This document shows, piece by piece, positions 42,975 to 51,408 of a stretch of 64,000 nucleotides of DNA (position 1 is its first letter; the number at the start of each line of letters is the position of its first letter). The translations under genes were made by a program, and so were the position numbers. The notes beneath the pieces were generated by a model. It saw only the letters and a list, made by a program, of their open reading frames with translations, did not search any database and was not told where the DNA came from. This DNA comes from Prauserella shujinwangii (lineage in GTDB: Bacteria > Actinomycetota > Actinomycetes > Mycobacteriales > Pseudonocardiaceae): contig NZ_PVNH01000008.1 of assembly GCF_003001955.1 (NCBI RefSeq), positions 62,001-126,000 of the forward strand, written 5' to 3'.

Positions 42975-43058
42975 GGCGCACCTCCTGCGGCCAGGGTGGT
43001 CCGCCCGCCCCGCGCGTAAACGTCGCCCGGGGGGTGCCGCGCCCGGCGGGACCCGCCG

Positions 43059-43250
43059 TCAGGTGCGGGAGTACTCGGCACTCACCGCGTTCGGGCCGTC
43101 GTAGGTGCGGTCCGGCAGGGAGCGCAGGTGCTCCAGCACGTCGCCGTCGGCGCCCTGGTCCCTGGCGTGCTCCACCAGCTCGTCGCGGGAGCACGGGTAG
43201 TGCACCCCGGAGAGGTACTTCTGCATCGTGATCGGGTTCGGCCGCGCCAT
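43059..43250 (-). CDS. DUF2795 protein
   Basis: 63-aa small protein: NPITMQKYLSGVHYPCSRDELVEHA followed by a second helix and a short Tyr-containing tail is the DUF2795 signature. GAGGAGGC lies upstream of the ATG. Such proteins are often stress-linked and unstudied. Confidence 0.88.
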   Translation of the reverse strand: MARPNPITMQKYLSGVHYPCSRDELVEHARDQGADGDVLEHLRSLPDRTYDGPNAVSAEYSRT

Positions 43251-43341
43251 GGCCGCCTCCTCTCGTCACCGTGCCCAGCGCGTACCCGGCGGGGCCGGGG
43301 GCAAACGCCCCCGGTTGGCGGCACGGACAACCGGGTACCCG

Positions 43342-43962
43342 GTGCTCGTGGACGTGGACCAGGAGCAGCTGCTGCGCACCGTGACCAAGGTGACGAGCAT
43401 CCTGCGCGCCAGCGGCATCCCGTTCGCGATCGCCGGCGGATGCGCGGTGTACGCGCACGGCGGCCCCGCGACGGAACACGACGTGGACGTCCTCGTGACC
43501 GAGGACGACGCGGCCGCGGCGCGGCAGGCGCTGGTCGCCGAGGGCATGCGCGCGGTGGACCCGCCGGAGGACTGGCTCACCAAGGCCTACGACGGCGACC
43601 GGCTGGTCGACCTGATCTACCGCCCGAACCAGCGGGAGGTCACCCACGAGCTGCTCGGCCGGGCCGACGAGCGGCGCATCGGGCCGGCCAGGGCCCCGGT
43701 GCTGCCCGCGACCGACGTCCTCGTCGACAAGCTCCTCGTGCTGGAGGAGCATCGCTGCGACTTCACCCCGCTGCTGCCCATCGCCAGGGCACTGCGGGAA
43801 CAGGTGGACTGGTCCCGCGTCGCCCGCGAGACGGCCGCGTCGCCCTACGCCAGGGCGTTCCTGACCCTGCTCGCGGAGCTCGGCATCGTGCACGCCCGGG
43901 ACCTGTCCGGCACGTTGCGCGCCGTTCCGGAAGGAGGGACCGCCGATGTCCGGCCCGGCTGA
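43342..43962 (+). CDS. nucleotidyltransferase-fold protein
   Basis: About 206 aa. IAGGCAVYAHGGPATEHDVDVLV (GG, then T-x-HDVDV) is the pol-beta-type nucleotidyltransferase site, near residues 30-52, with helical C-terminal regions (DKLLVLEEHRCDFTPLL, ARAFLTLLAELGI). The start is uncertain: GTG at 43342 or 43348, neither with a strong ribosome site. Similar folds occur in toxin partners such as AbiEii, but no antitoxin-like neighbour is present. Overlaps the BON gene by 17 bp. Confidence 0.75.
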   Translation: MLVDVDQEQLLRTVTKVTSILRASGIPFAIAGGCAVYAHGGPATEHDVDVLVTEDDAAAARQALVAEGMRAVDPPEDWLTKAYDGDRLVDLIYRPNQREVTHELLGRADERRIGPARAPVLPATDVLVDKLLVLEEHRCDFTPLLPIARALREQVDWSRVARETAASPYARAFLTLLAELGIVHARDLSGTLRAVPEGGTADVRPG

Positions 43963-44212
43963 GTCCGAAGCACCCGAGTACCGCGCGGCCAGACTGCACC
44001 GCGCGCTCGCCGAGGATCCCCGCACGTCCGAGCTGGGGGTGCAGGTGTCCGTCGACGGAGACGACATCCGGCTCACCGGCACCGTGTCCTCCGAATCCTG
44101 CAAGGAGGAGCTCGGCCAGGTCCTGCACGAGTGGGAGCCCGGGGCCACCGTCCACAACGACGTGCGTGTCGTCGAGGCGGACGAACCGGGGGAAGCGGAG
44201 GTGATCCGATGA
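43946..44212 (+). CDS. BON-domain protein
   Basis: 88-aa protein with one BON domain (RLHRALAEDPRTSELGV, DDIRLTGTVSSESCKEEL, TVHNDVRVVE). No signal peptide, unlike outer-membrane BON proteins. GGAAGGAGGG gives a strong ribosome site inside the previous gene. The stop overlaps the metallophosphoesterase ATG by 4 bp. Confidence 0.85.
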   Translation: MSGPAESEAPEYRAARLHRALAEDPRTSELGVQVSVDGDDIRLTGTVSSESCKEELGQVLHEWEPGATVHNDVRVVEADEPGEAEVIR

Positions 44213-44928
44213 TCCGCGTCGCGGCGGTCGGGGACGTGCATCTCGGCGAGGACGCCGGCGGCCGCCTGCGGCCCGCGCTGGACCACCTCCCCGAGCACGC
44301 GGACGTCCTGCTGCTGGCGGGCGACCTCACCCGGCACGGCACACCCGCCGAGGCGAGGGTGGTGGCCGAGGAGTTCCGCGACGTCGGCGTGCCCGTGTTC
44401 ACGGTGCTCGGCAACCATGACTACCACGACGACGCCGTCCCCGAGGTGGGGCAGATCCTCGAGAACGCGGGGATCCACGTGCTGGAGGGCGACACCGCGG
44501 TGGTGCCGGTGAACGGGCTGACGCTCGGCGTGGCCGGGGTCAAGGGCTTCGGCGGCGGCTTCGCGGGCAAGTGCGGCAGCGCCTTCGGCGAGCCGGAGAT
44601 GAAGGCGTTCGTGGGGCACACGGTGGAGATCGCGGACAAGCTGCGGTCCGCGCTGGACTCCCTGGACTGCGACGCGAAGGTCGCGCTGACCCACTATGCG
44701 CCCGTGCCGGAGACCCTGGCGGGCGAGCCGCCCGAGATCTTCCCGTTCCTCGGGGCGTACCAGCTCGGCGAGGCGATCGACGCGAGCGGCACCCGGCTCG
44801 CGCTGCACGGGCACGCGCACCTGGGCTCCGAGAAGGGCGAGACCCCCGGCGGCGTGCCCGTCCGCAACGTGGCGCAGCCGGTCATCCGCAAGGCGTTCTC
44901 GGTGTACTGCCTCGAACCGGACGGCTGA
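44209..44928 (+). CDS. metallophosphoesterase
   Basis: 239-aa calcineurin-like phosphoesterase. All metal motifs are present: GDVHLG (residue 8), AGDLTRHG, GNHDYH, LTHYAP and GHAH. Cytoplasmic. Third gene of the nucleotidyltransferase-BON-phosphoesterase unit, coupled by ATGA. Physiological substrate unknown. Confidence 0.92.
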   Translation: MIRVAAVGDVHLGEDAGGRLRPALDHLPEHADVLLLAGDLTRHGTPAEARVVAEEFRDVGVPVFTVLGNHDYHDDAVPEVGQILENAGIHVLEGDTAVVPVNGLTLGVAGVKGFGGGFAGKCGSAFGEPEMKAFVGHTVEIADKLRSALDSLDCDAKVALTHYAPVPETLAGEPPEIFPFLGAYQLGEAIDASGTRLALHGHAHLGSEKGETPGGVPVRNVAQPVIRKAFSVYCLEPDG

Positions 44929-44943
44929 GCCCGCCCGGCGGGC

Positions 44944-44992
44944 GGTGCAGGGCACGTTCCCTGCCTCCAGCGCACGGAATGTGCCCTGCACC
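44944..44992. terminator. palindromic terminator-like repeat (type A)
   Basis: GGTGCAGGGCAC...GTGCCCTGCACC arms with two mismatches and a 10-nt loop between the convergent phosphoesterase and DUF2267 genes. Same core as the elements at 23881, 35902 and 48006. Confidence 0.65.
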
Positions 44993-44996
44993 GCGG

Positions 44997-45716
44997 TCAG
45001 CCGGGGCGGCCGCCCGAGCCGACGTCCTCGACCGCCGCGTCGATCCGCTCGGCGAGCTCCAGGTCCGGCCGGGTCACCACGCCGCGGTTGCCCGTGCGCA
45101 GGGTGAACGTCACGCCACCGGGGAACCGGTCGACGTGCGCGTGGTCGTTGCGCGCCCGCGCCTCGCGCTGAACCCGCTCCACCAGCGGGGTGACGCGGTC
45201 GTCCGGCAACTCCACCGTGCGGGAGATCCCGGTGTGGTCGCCCGTCCACCCGGTGCGGCCACGCAGTGCCCGCTGAACGTCCTCATCGGACAGTTCGGTG
45301 GGCTCGCCGGGCCGGACGCTCTCCGCGCGGTCCGGCGGGTCGCCGTCCGCCGCGAGGACGTCCAGCAGGTCGGAGGTCACGCGGGCACGGAGGAACGCGA
45401 CCAGGTCCGGGTCGTTGTCCCGCAGCCCCGCGACCACGGCCTTGGCGAGGTACCGGGCCCGCTCCGGGGTGGTGTCCAGCCGGTACGCCACCTCCGTCAG
45501 CAGCTCGTCGGCATCGCGCGCCTCGAGCTGGCCGGGCACGTCGGCCGCCTCGGCCACGGTGCCGGGCAGGTCCTCCGCCAGCCGCCGCCGGTCCTCGGGG
45601 CGCAGGCAGTGCCCGATCGTGCGCAGCACCGCCGTCGTGGCGCCCCTCGCCTGTTCGGTGGTGTCCACCCCGGCGTGCCGCCGGACGGAGTCGACGAGAT
45701 CCTGATGCCTGATCAC
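44997..45716 (-). CDS. DUF2267-pterin-dehydratase-like fusion
   Basis: 239 aa. Residues 1-125 are a DUF2267 helical domain (TTAVLRTIGHCLRPEDRRRL, ELLTEVAYRLDTTPERARYL). The C-terminal 105 residues resemble pterin-4a-carbinolamine dehydratase (LSDEDVQRALRGRTGW, ARARNDHAHVDRFPGGVTFTL, RPDLELAERID), but the catalytic His-His-Pro is replaced by DHAHVDR. Probably a regulatory or binding domain rather than an enzyme. Confidence 0.8.
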   Translation of the reverse strand: MIRHQDLVDSVRRHAGVDTTEQARGATTAVLRTIGHCLRPEDRRRLAEDLPGTVAEAADVPGQLEARDADELLTEVAYRLDTTPERARYLAKAVVAGLRDNDPDLVAFLRARVTSDLLDVLAADGDPPDRAESVRPGEPTELSDEDVQRALRGRTGWTGDHTGISRTVELPDDRVTPLVERVQREARARNDHAHVDRFPGGVTFTLRTGNRGVVTRPDLELAERIDAAVEDVGSGGRPG

Positions 45717-45813
45717 GGGTGTTCCTCCTTCCTGCCGACGGCGGCCGGTTACCCGGCCCGGACAGCACCTATTCGCCGGTTTCGCCCCACCGGCGGCGGG
45801 AAACCAGACAACG

Positions 45814-47118
45814 ATGGAGAACGATGTCGCGCGTGCCCGGCAGGACGCGGTGCCGCTGCGCAGCCCGCAGGATCTCGACCCGGTACTGGAGCGGGTCGGC
45901 GCGGCCCGCTACGTCCTGATCGGCGAGGCCTCGCACGGCACGGCGGAGTTCTACCGGTGGCGGGCCGAGCTGACGAAGCGGTTGATCGACGAGCGCGGCT
46001 TCTCGTTCGTCGCCGTGGAGGGCGACTGGCCCGACTGCCACCGCGTGCACTGCTGCGTCACCGGCGCGCCGGGCGCCCCGAACGACCCGAGGCAGGTGCT
46101 GTGGGGATTCCGTCGGTGGCCGACGTGGATGTGGGCGAACGAGGACGTCGCCGACTTCGCGGGGTGGCTGCGCGGGTTCAACACGGCGCGTCCCGGCGGC
46201 CCGCCGGTGGGCTTTCACGGGCTGGACGTCTACAGCCTGTGGGACTCGCTGCGGGACATCCTCGACTACCTCCGCGAGCACGAGCCGGACCAGGTGGAGG
46301 CCGCCATGGAGGCCTACCACTGCTTCGAACCGCACCACGAGGACCCGGCCTCGTACGCCCGCTCGGCCGCCTCGCTCGTGCCCAGTTCATGCGAGGAGGA
46401 GGTCGTGCGGCTGCTGGCCGGGCTGCGGTCGAAGGCGGCGGGCTCCGCCACGGAGGGCCTCGACCCGGCGTTCGTCGCCGCCCAGAACGCGGAGATCGTG
46501 GCGGGCGCCGAACGCTACTACCGCGAGATGGTGCGCGGCGGGGCCCGTTCGTGGAACGTGCGGGACGAGCACATGACCGACACGCTCGACCGGCTCGTCG
46601 CAGCGTACGGCCCGGACGCCAAGGCCGTGGTGTGGGCGCACAACACCCACATCGGCGACGCCAGGGCCACCTCGATGGCCTCCGCCGGGATGTTCAACGT
46701 CGGGCAGCTGGTCCGCGAGCGGCATGCCGGGGACGGGGTCGTGGCCGTGGGTTTCGGCACCCACTCCGGCACCGTCCTCGCGTCCGGCTTCTGGGGCGGC
46801 CCGGTGAGCCGGATGCCGGTGCCGGAGGCCCGGCCGGGCACCACCGAGGCGCTGCTGCACGAGGCGGTACCCGACCGCGACAGCCTGTTCGTGCTCGACG
46901 GCGACCGCGCACCGGGGTGGGCCTCGGCCGTTCGCGGACACCGCGCGATCGGTGTGGTCTACGACCCGGAGCTCGGCCGTGTGGGCGGCGACGTGCCCAC
47001 GGTGCTCGGTGACCGGTACGACGTGTTCGTCCACTGTGATCGAACGGACGCGCTTGCTCCGCTGCATCCCTGGGAACCCGAGGCGGGCGAGCCCGAGACC
47101 TACCCGTTCGGGGAATGA
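45814..47118 (+). CDS. erythromycin-esterase-family protein
   Basis: 434-aa member of the EreA/EreB-like hydrolase superfamily. LIGEASHGTAEFYRWRA holds the catalytic-type His, FVAVEGDWPDCHRV and GFHGLDVYSLWDSL follow, and VVWAHNTHIGDA carries further conserved His. The housekeeping subfamily (often near phosphoribosyltransferases) is common in soil actinomycetes and not necessarily a resistance enzyme. Weak ribosome site. Followed by two small proteins in the same direction. Confidence 0.9.
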   Translation: MENDVARARQDAVPLRSPQDLDPVLERVGAARYVLIGEASHGTAEFYRWRAELTKRLIDERGFSFVAVEGDWPDCHRVHCCVTGAPGAPNDPRQVLWGFRRWPTWMWANEDVADFAGWLRGFNTARPGGPPVGFHGLDVYSLWDSLRDILDYLREHEPDQVEAAMEAYHCFEPHHEDPASYARSAASLVPSSCEEEVVRLLAGLRSKAAGSATEGLDPAFVAAQNAEIVAGAERYYREMVRGGARSWNVRDEHMTDTLDRLVAAYGPDAKAVVWAHNTHIGDARATSMASAGMFNVGQLVRERHAGDGVVAVGFGTHSGTVLASGFWGGPVSRMPVPEARPGTTEALLHEAVPDRDSLFVLDGDRAPGWASAVRGHRAIGVVYDPELGRVGGDVPTVLGDRYDVFVHCDRTDALAPLHPWEPEAGEPETYPFGE

Positions 47119-47149
47119 CGCCGGACGTGTCGCCGGGAAGGAGCGGCCA

Positions 47150-47608
47150 GTGGGTACTTCCGTCGTCCAGGAGGGCGATTTCGAGGCGCCGGCCGTGCTC
47201 GTGCTCGACCCGGCGGAGGAATGGCACCAGGAGCTGCCGGAGGCCTGGCGGCGGCTGACGTCCGAGCGGCAGGTGGTGTGGTGCCGCCTCGCCACCCCGG
47301 ACGCGTTTCCGGAGGCCGAGCGGATGCTGGCCGATCCGGACGCGCTGGGCAGGCCGATCGACGTGGTCACCCGCGGTCCCGTGCGGCCGGACGTGCGCGA
47401 CCTGCTGTCGCGGCGGCCCGGTCCGGTGCGGTCGCTGCTGCTCGTCGATCCGGACGAAGAGGAGGGCGAGGGCGCGATCGGCGGCGTGCCGGTCCGGGTG
47501 GCCGCACGCGGGCAGCGCTCGCGCTCGCTGGCGGAGCGGGACGTGGCCGACGCGGTCCGGACGGCGATCGCGGAGATCGACGCGGAGGCGACCAGGCCAC
47601 ATCCCTGA
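47150..47608 (+). CDS. conserved hypothetical protein
   Basis: 152-aa cytoplasmic protein. It has an alternating alpha/beta pattern (AVLVLDPAEEWHQELPEAW, VVWCRLATPDAFPEAE, IDVVTRGPVRPDV, RSLLLVDPDEEEGEG) reminiscent of a trimmed hydrolase fold without a nucleophile. GTG start with GAAGGAG seven nt upstream. It follows the erythromycin-esterase-type gene by 31 bp and may work with it. No domain recognised. Confidence 0.7.
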   Translation: MGTSVVQEGDFEAPAVLVLDPAEEWHQELPEAWRRLTSERQVVWCRLATPDAFPEAERMLADPDALGRPIDVVTRGPVRPDVRDLLSRRPGPVRSLLLVDPDEEEGEGAIGGVPVRVAARGQRSRSLAERDVADAVRTAIAEIDAEATRPHP

Positions 47609-47635
47609 CGTGTGAACGAGGACAAGGAGGCAGCC

Positions 47636-47998
47636 ATGGCCGAGACCGCCCGCGAGGAACTTCCGCTCGCGGACTACGACCACCTGCCGGTGCCCGCGCT
47701 GCGCGACCGGATCCGGTCGCTGACGGCCGACGAGGTGCGTCAGGTGCTCGACTACGAGCGGGCGCACGCCGACCGGGCACCGGTCGTGACCACCCTGGAG
47801 AACCGGCTGGAGCAGCTGGAGCAGGGCGCGGAGCCGTCACCGGGCGGTGACCAGGAGACCCGGCCGGACCAGCCGGGGCCGACCCGGCACGGCTCACCGG
47901 TGTCCCCGGACAGCGCGGCCGAGCCGATCCACCCGCCACCCAAGGGCGTCGCCGGCCAGCCCGGCAAGCCGAAGGGCAACCGCCAGGTCGGCGACTGA
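47636..47998 (+). CDS. small conserved actinobacterial protein with helical N-terminus
   Basis: 120 aa. The N-terminal 60 residues (LPLADYDHLPVPALRDRIRS, LTADEVRQVLDYERAHADR) form the conserved helical part, like the DUF8129 type; the rest is a disordered Pro/Gly/Lys-rich tail. AAGGAGG seven nt upstream decides ATG 47636 over GTG 47612. Ends before a perfect palindrome. Confidence 0.75.
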   Translation: MAETAREELPLADYDHLPVPALRDRIRSLTADEVRQVLDYERAHADRAPVVTTLENRLEQLEQGAEPSPGGDQETRPDQPGPTRHGSPVSPDSAAEPIHPPPKGVAGQPGKPKGNRQVGD

Positions 47999-48005
47999 GC
48001 TGTTC

Positions 48006-48066
48006 CCCGGCAGTGAATGGCACATTCCCTGCGGTGAACGCAAGGAATGTGCCATTCACTGCCGGG
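48006..48066. terminator. perfect 23-bp palindrome (type A)
   Basis: Arms 48006-48028 and 48044-48066 are perfectly complementary, with a 15-nt loop. It lies between the convergent small-protein and copA genes and reaches to two bp before the copA stop. Best-conserved member of the GGCACAT...ATGTGCC family. Confidence 0.75.
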
Positions 48067-48067
48067 C

Positions 48068-50374
48068 TCAGACGGCGGTGCGGAAGCGGCGCAGCCGCAG
48101 GCTGTTGGTCACCACGAACACGGAGCTCAGCGCCATCGCCGCACCGGCGATCATGGGGTTGAGCAGGCCGGCCGCGGCCAGTGGCAGGGCGGCCACGTTG
48201 TAGGCGAACGCCCAGAACAGGTTGCCCTTGATCGTGCGCAGCGTCCGGCGCGACAACCGGATCGCGTCGACGGCGGCGCGCAGGTCCCCGCGCACGAGCG
48301 TGAGGTCGCCCGCCTCGATGGCGACGTCGGTGCCGGTGCCCATCGCGAGGCCGAGGTCGGCCTGGGCGAGCGCGGCGGCGTCGTTCACCCCGTCACCCAC
48401 CATCGCCACGACCTTGCCGTCGGCCTGCAGGCGGCGTACGGCGTCGACCTTGTCTTCGGGCAGCACCTCCGCGATCACCTCGTCGATGCCGACCTCCGCG
48501 GCCACCGCCCTGGCGACGGCCTCGTTGTCGCCGGTGAGCAGGACCGGGGTCAGCCCGAGCCCGCGCAGCCGGGCGACGGCGTCGGCGGAGGTGGGCTTGA
48601 CCGTGTCGGCCACGACCAGCACCGCGCGCGCCTGCCCGTCCCAGGCCACTGCCACGGCGGTGCGGCCCTCGGCGTGCGCCGCGTCGACGGCCTCGGCCAG
48701 GTCGGGCGGCAGCGGCTGGCTCCACTGTTGGAGCAGGCGCGGCCGCCCGGCGAGCACGGCGCGCCCCTCGACGACGCCGCGCACCCCGAGCCCTTCCTCG
48801 TTGGCGAACTCGCCGACGGCGGGCAGGTCGCCCACGCGGTCGCGGGCCCCGGCGGCGATGGCCTGCGCGATCGGGTGCTCGGAGGCGTCCTCCAGCGCCC
48901 CGGCCAGGCGCAGCGCTTCCGTGGTGTCGGTGCCCTCGGCCACGTGCACGTCCACCAGTGCCATCCGGCCGGTGGTCACCGTGCCGGTCTTGTCGAGCAC
49001 GACGGTGTCGACGCGGCGGGTCGACTCCAGCACCTCGGGTCCCTTGATGAGGATGCCGAGCTGGGCGCCGCGGCCGGTGCCGACCATGAGCGCGGTCGGC
49101 GTGGCCAGGCCGAGCGCGCACGGGCAGGCGATGATGAGCACGGCCACCGCCGCCGTGAACGCGGCCGCGGCCGATCCGCCGGTCACGAGCCAGAACACGA
49201 GCGTGCCCAGCGCCAGTGCGATGACGACCGGCACGAACACCCCGGAGATCCGGTCGGCGAGCCGCTGCACGGCCGCCTTGCCCGCCTGCGCCCGCTCCAC
49301 CAGCCGGGCCATCTGCGCCAGCTGGGTGTCGGAGCCGACGCGGGTGGCGCGGACCACGAGCCTGCCCCCGGCGTTGACGGTGGCGCCGACCACAGTGTCC
49401 CCCGGACCGACCTCCACCGGCACGGACTCGCCGGTCAGCATGCTCACGTCCACCGCGGAACCGCCGTCGACGACGACGCCGTCGGTGGCGATCTTCTCCC
49501 CGGGCCGGACGACGAACTCGTCCCCCACGACCAGCCGGTCGGCGGGGATCCGCCGCTCACGCCCGTCGCGCAGGACGGTGACGTCCTTCGCGCCCAGCTC
49601 CAGCAGCGCCCGCAGCGCCGCGCCCGCGCGGCGCTTGGAGCGCGCCTCGAAGAACCGGCCGGCGAGGATGAACGTCGTCACGCCCGCGGCGACCTCGAGG
49701 TAGATCGCGGATCCCGCGGCCACCCGTTCCACGGTGAACTCGAACGGGTGGGTCATGCCGGGCATGCCCGCGGTGCCGAACAGCAGGGCGTACAGGGACC
49801 AGCCGAACGCCGCGAGCGTGCCCATCGAGATGAGCGTGTCCATCGTGGCGGCGCCGTGCCGCAGGTTGGTCCACGCCGCGCGGTGGAACGGCCAGCCCGC
49901 CCACACGACCACGGGCGCGGCGAGGGTCAGCGAGATCCACTGCCAGTAGGTGAACTGGAACGCGGGCACCATGGCCAGCGCGATCACCGGCACCGAGAGC
50001 ACGACCGACCCGATCAGCCGCTGCCGCAGCGACCGCGCGGCCGGGTCCGAGGTGTCCGAGGCGTCCGAGATGTCCGAGGCGTCCCCCACGTCCCCGGTGC
50101 CTTGGCCGTCCCCCTGGTCCGCAGGGGGCTCGGGCCGCGGCAGGGTGGCCGCGTAGCCCGCCGCCGCGACTTCGGCGACCAGCCGCTCCGGCTCGACGTC
50201 CGCCGGGTAGGACACCGTGGCCTTCTCGGTGGCGTAGTTGACGCTCGCGGTGACGCCGTCGAGCTTGTTGAGCTTGCGCTCGATGCGGTTGGCGCACGAC
50301 GCGCAGGTCATGCCGCTGATCGCGAGCTCGACCTCGTGCGCGGCGCCCGGCCTCGTGTCGACGTGCGAGGTCAT
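48068..50374 (-). CDS. copA: copper-exporting P1B-type ATPase
   Basis: 768-aa copper efflux pump. An N-terminal metal-binding domain with GMTCASC (Cys24, Cys27) is followed by a variable Asp/Ser linker with the repeat [14 protein letters not shown], eight predicted membrane helices, the transport motif ACPCAL, the phosphorylation site DKTGT and the hinge [10 protein letters not shown]. Overlaps copZ by 4 bp and is governed by csoR upstream. Length and motifs are standard for Cu(I) ATPases. Confidence 0.97.
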   Translation of the reverse strand: MTSHVDTRPGAAHEVELAISGMTCASCANRIERKLNKLDGVTASVNYATEKATVSYPADVEPERLVAEVAAAGYAATLPRPEPPADQGDGQGTGDVGDASDISDASDTSDPAARSLRQRLIGSVVLSVPVIALAMVPAFQFTYWQWISLTLAAPVVVWAGWPFHRAAWTNLRHGAATMDTLISMGTLAAFGWSLYALLFGTAGMPGMTHPFEFTVERVAAGSAIYLEVAAGVTTFILAGRFFEARSKRRAGAALRALLELGAKDVTVLRDGRERRIPADRLVVGDEFVVRPGEKIATDGVVVDGGSAVDVSMLTGESVPVEVGPGDTVVGATVNAGGRLVVRATRVGSDTQLAQMARLVERAQAGKAAVQRLADRISGVFVPVVIALALGTLVFWLVTGGSAAAAFTAAVAVLIIACPCALGLATPTALMVGTGRGAQLGILIKGPEVLESTRRVDTVVLDKTGTVTTGRMALVDVHVAEGTDTTEALRLAGALEDASEHPIAQAIAAGARDRVGDLPAVGEFANEEGLGVRGVVEGRAVLAGRPRLLQQWSQPLPPDLAEAVDAAHAEGRTAVAVAWDGQARAVLVVADTVKPTSADAVARLRGLGLTPVLLTGDNEAVARAVAAEVGIDEVIAEVLPEDKVDAVRRLQADGKVVAMVGDGVNDAAALAQADLGLAMGTGTDVAIEAGDLTLVRGDLRAAVDAIRLSRRTLRTIKGNLFWAFAYNVAALPLAAAGLLNPMIAGAAMALSSVFVVTNSLRLRRFRTAV

Positions 50375-50577
50375 GGCCGCAGCTCGTATCCGGCCTCTTC
50401 GACGGCGGTGCGCACCGCGGCGTCGTCGACCTCGTGCGCGCTGGTGACGGTCACCGCGCCGGTGGGGAGGTCCACGGCGACGTCGGTGACGCCCTCGATC
50501 GCGCCGACCTCCTCGGTGACCGAGCGGACACAGTGCTCGCAGGTCATGCCGGTCACGGTGTAGGTCGTCTGGGTCAT
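50371..50577 (-). CDS. copZ: copper chaperone
   Basis: 68-aa heavy-metal-associated domain protein with GMTCEHC as Cu(I) site and a ferredoxin-like beta-alpha-beta fold. ATG 50577 has GAAGGG upstream; a TTG one codon earlier is less likely. It overlaps the copA start by 4 bp and passes copper to it. Confidence 0.95.
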   Translation of the reverse strand: MTQTTYTVTGMTCEHCVRSVTEEVGAIEGVTDVAVDLPTGAVTVTSAHEVDDAAVRTAVEEAGYELRP

Positions 50578-50613
50578 CAACGTTTCCCTTCTCGCGATGT
50601 CGGTGTGTCTGGC

Positions 50614-50895
50614 TCAGGAGCGGACGAGCCGGGCGATGGCCTCGCTGGCCTCCCGGACCTTCTCCTCGGCGTCCCGGCCACCCTCGGCGATGGCCTCCGT
50701 CACACAGTGCTTGAGGTGCTCGTCGAGCAGGCCGATGGACACGGACTGCAGCGCCTTGGTCGCCGCCGAGATCTGCGTCAGCACGTCGATGCAGTACTCG
50801 TCGTTCTCGACCATCCGCTGCAGGCCGCGGATCTGCCCCTCGATCCGGCGCAACCGCTTCAGGTACGCCTCTTTGTCTCCGGTGTATCCGCGCAT
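50614..50895 (-). CDS. csoR: copper-sensing repressor
   Basis: 93-aa CsoR protein with the full copper triad Cys35, His60 and Cys64 ([15 protein letters not shown]). Dissociates from DNA on binding Cu(I), releasing copZ-copA. AGGAG precedes the ATG. Contrast the CstR-like paralogue at 30424-30696, which lacks the His. A typical operator lies 40 bp upstream. Confidence 0.95.
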   Translation of the reverse strand: MRGYTGDKEAYLKRLRRIEGQIRGLQRMVENDEYCIDVLTQISAATKALQSVSIGLLDEHLKHCVTEAIAEGGRDAEEKVREASEAIARLVRS

Positions 50896-50935
50896 CTCGC
50901 CATCTCCTCGTCCGCCGGGCGATGCTCCCACTTTA

Positions 50936-50950
50936 TACCCTAGGGGGGTA
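50936..50950. promoter_or_regulatory. CsoR operator
   Basis: TACCCTAGGGGGGTA, an inverted repeat with TACCC/GGGTA arms, 40 bp upstream of the csoR start. It matches the known CsoR pattern of a GC-rich pseudo-palindrome. Confidence 0.7.
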
Positions 50951-51060
50951 GGGCAGCAAACGAGGGCGGGCGCGGTCTCCCGCCGACCGTATGCATAGAA
51001 CCGGCCGTTCCGGGTAGCCGACAGGCGCCAACATCCCGCTCCGGTCGCAGGGAGGTGCAG

Positions 51061-51408
51061 GTGGCGCTCACCGGCGCGCTGGTCGCGCTCGCCCTGGTGC
51101 TCGCCGCGGCGGGCGGACTGTACGGGGTGGCGTACCTGCTGCGCCTCGGCGGCACCAGGGCGGGCGCGCGGCCGTTCCTCTCCGGGCACGACGCGGCCGA
51201 GCACGCGGTCTCCCGTTTCCATGTCCGCTGGTACGCCATCACGATGATCTTCCTCGCCTTCGACATGGAGATGGTCTTCATGTACCCGTGGGCGGTGGTC
51301 GTCGCCGAGCAGGGCGCGAAGGCGGTGACGGAGATGTTCGTCTTCCTCGGGATCCTCCTGGTCGGCGTGGTCTATGCCGGGCGGGAAGGAGCGCTGCGGT
51401 GGACGTGA
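51061..51408 (+). CDS. nuoA: NADH-quinone oxidoreductase subunit A-like
   Basis: 115-aa membrane protein with three helices. YAITMIFLAFDMEMVFMYPWAVV is the NuoA signature. GGGAGG five nt upstream of GTG 51061 decides this start over GTG 51055. First gene of the complex I-like operon, overlapping the next by 10 bp. Confidence 0.93.
   Translation: MALTGALVALALVLAAAGGLYGVAYLLRLGGTRAGARPFLSGHDAAEHAVSRFHVRWYAITMIFLAFDMEMVFMYPWAVVVAEQGAKAVTEMFVFLGILLVGVVYAGREGALRWT

Noticed and set aside
43342-43962. Type IV toxin-antitoxin (AbiEii-like)
   Set aside because: The fold is similar, but there is no antitoxin partner; the neighbours are a BON protein and a phosphoesterase.
45814-47118. Macrolide resistance gene
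   Set aside because: The erythromycin-esterase family has many housekeeping members in actinomycetes; nothing in the context indicates resistance.
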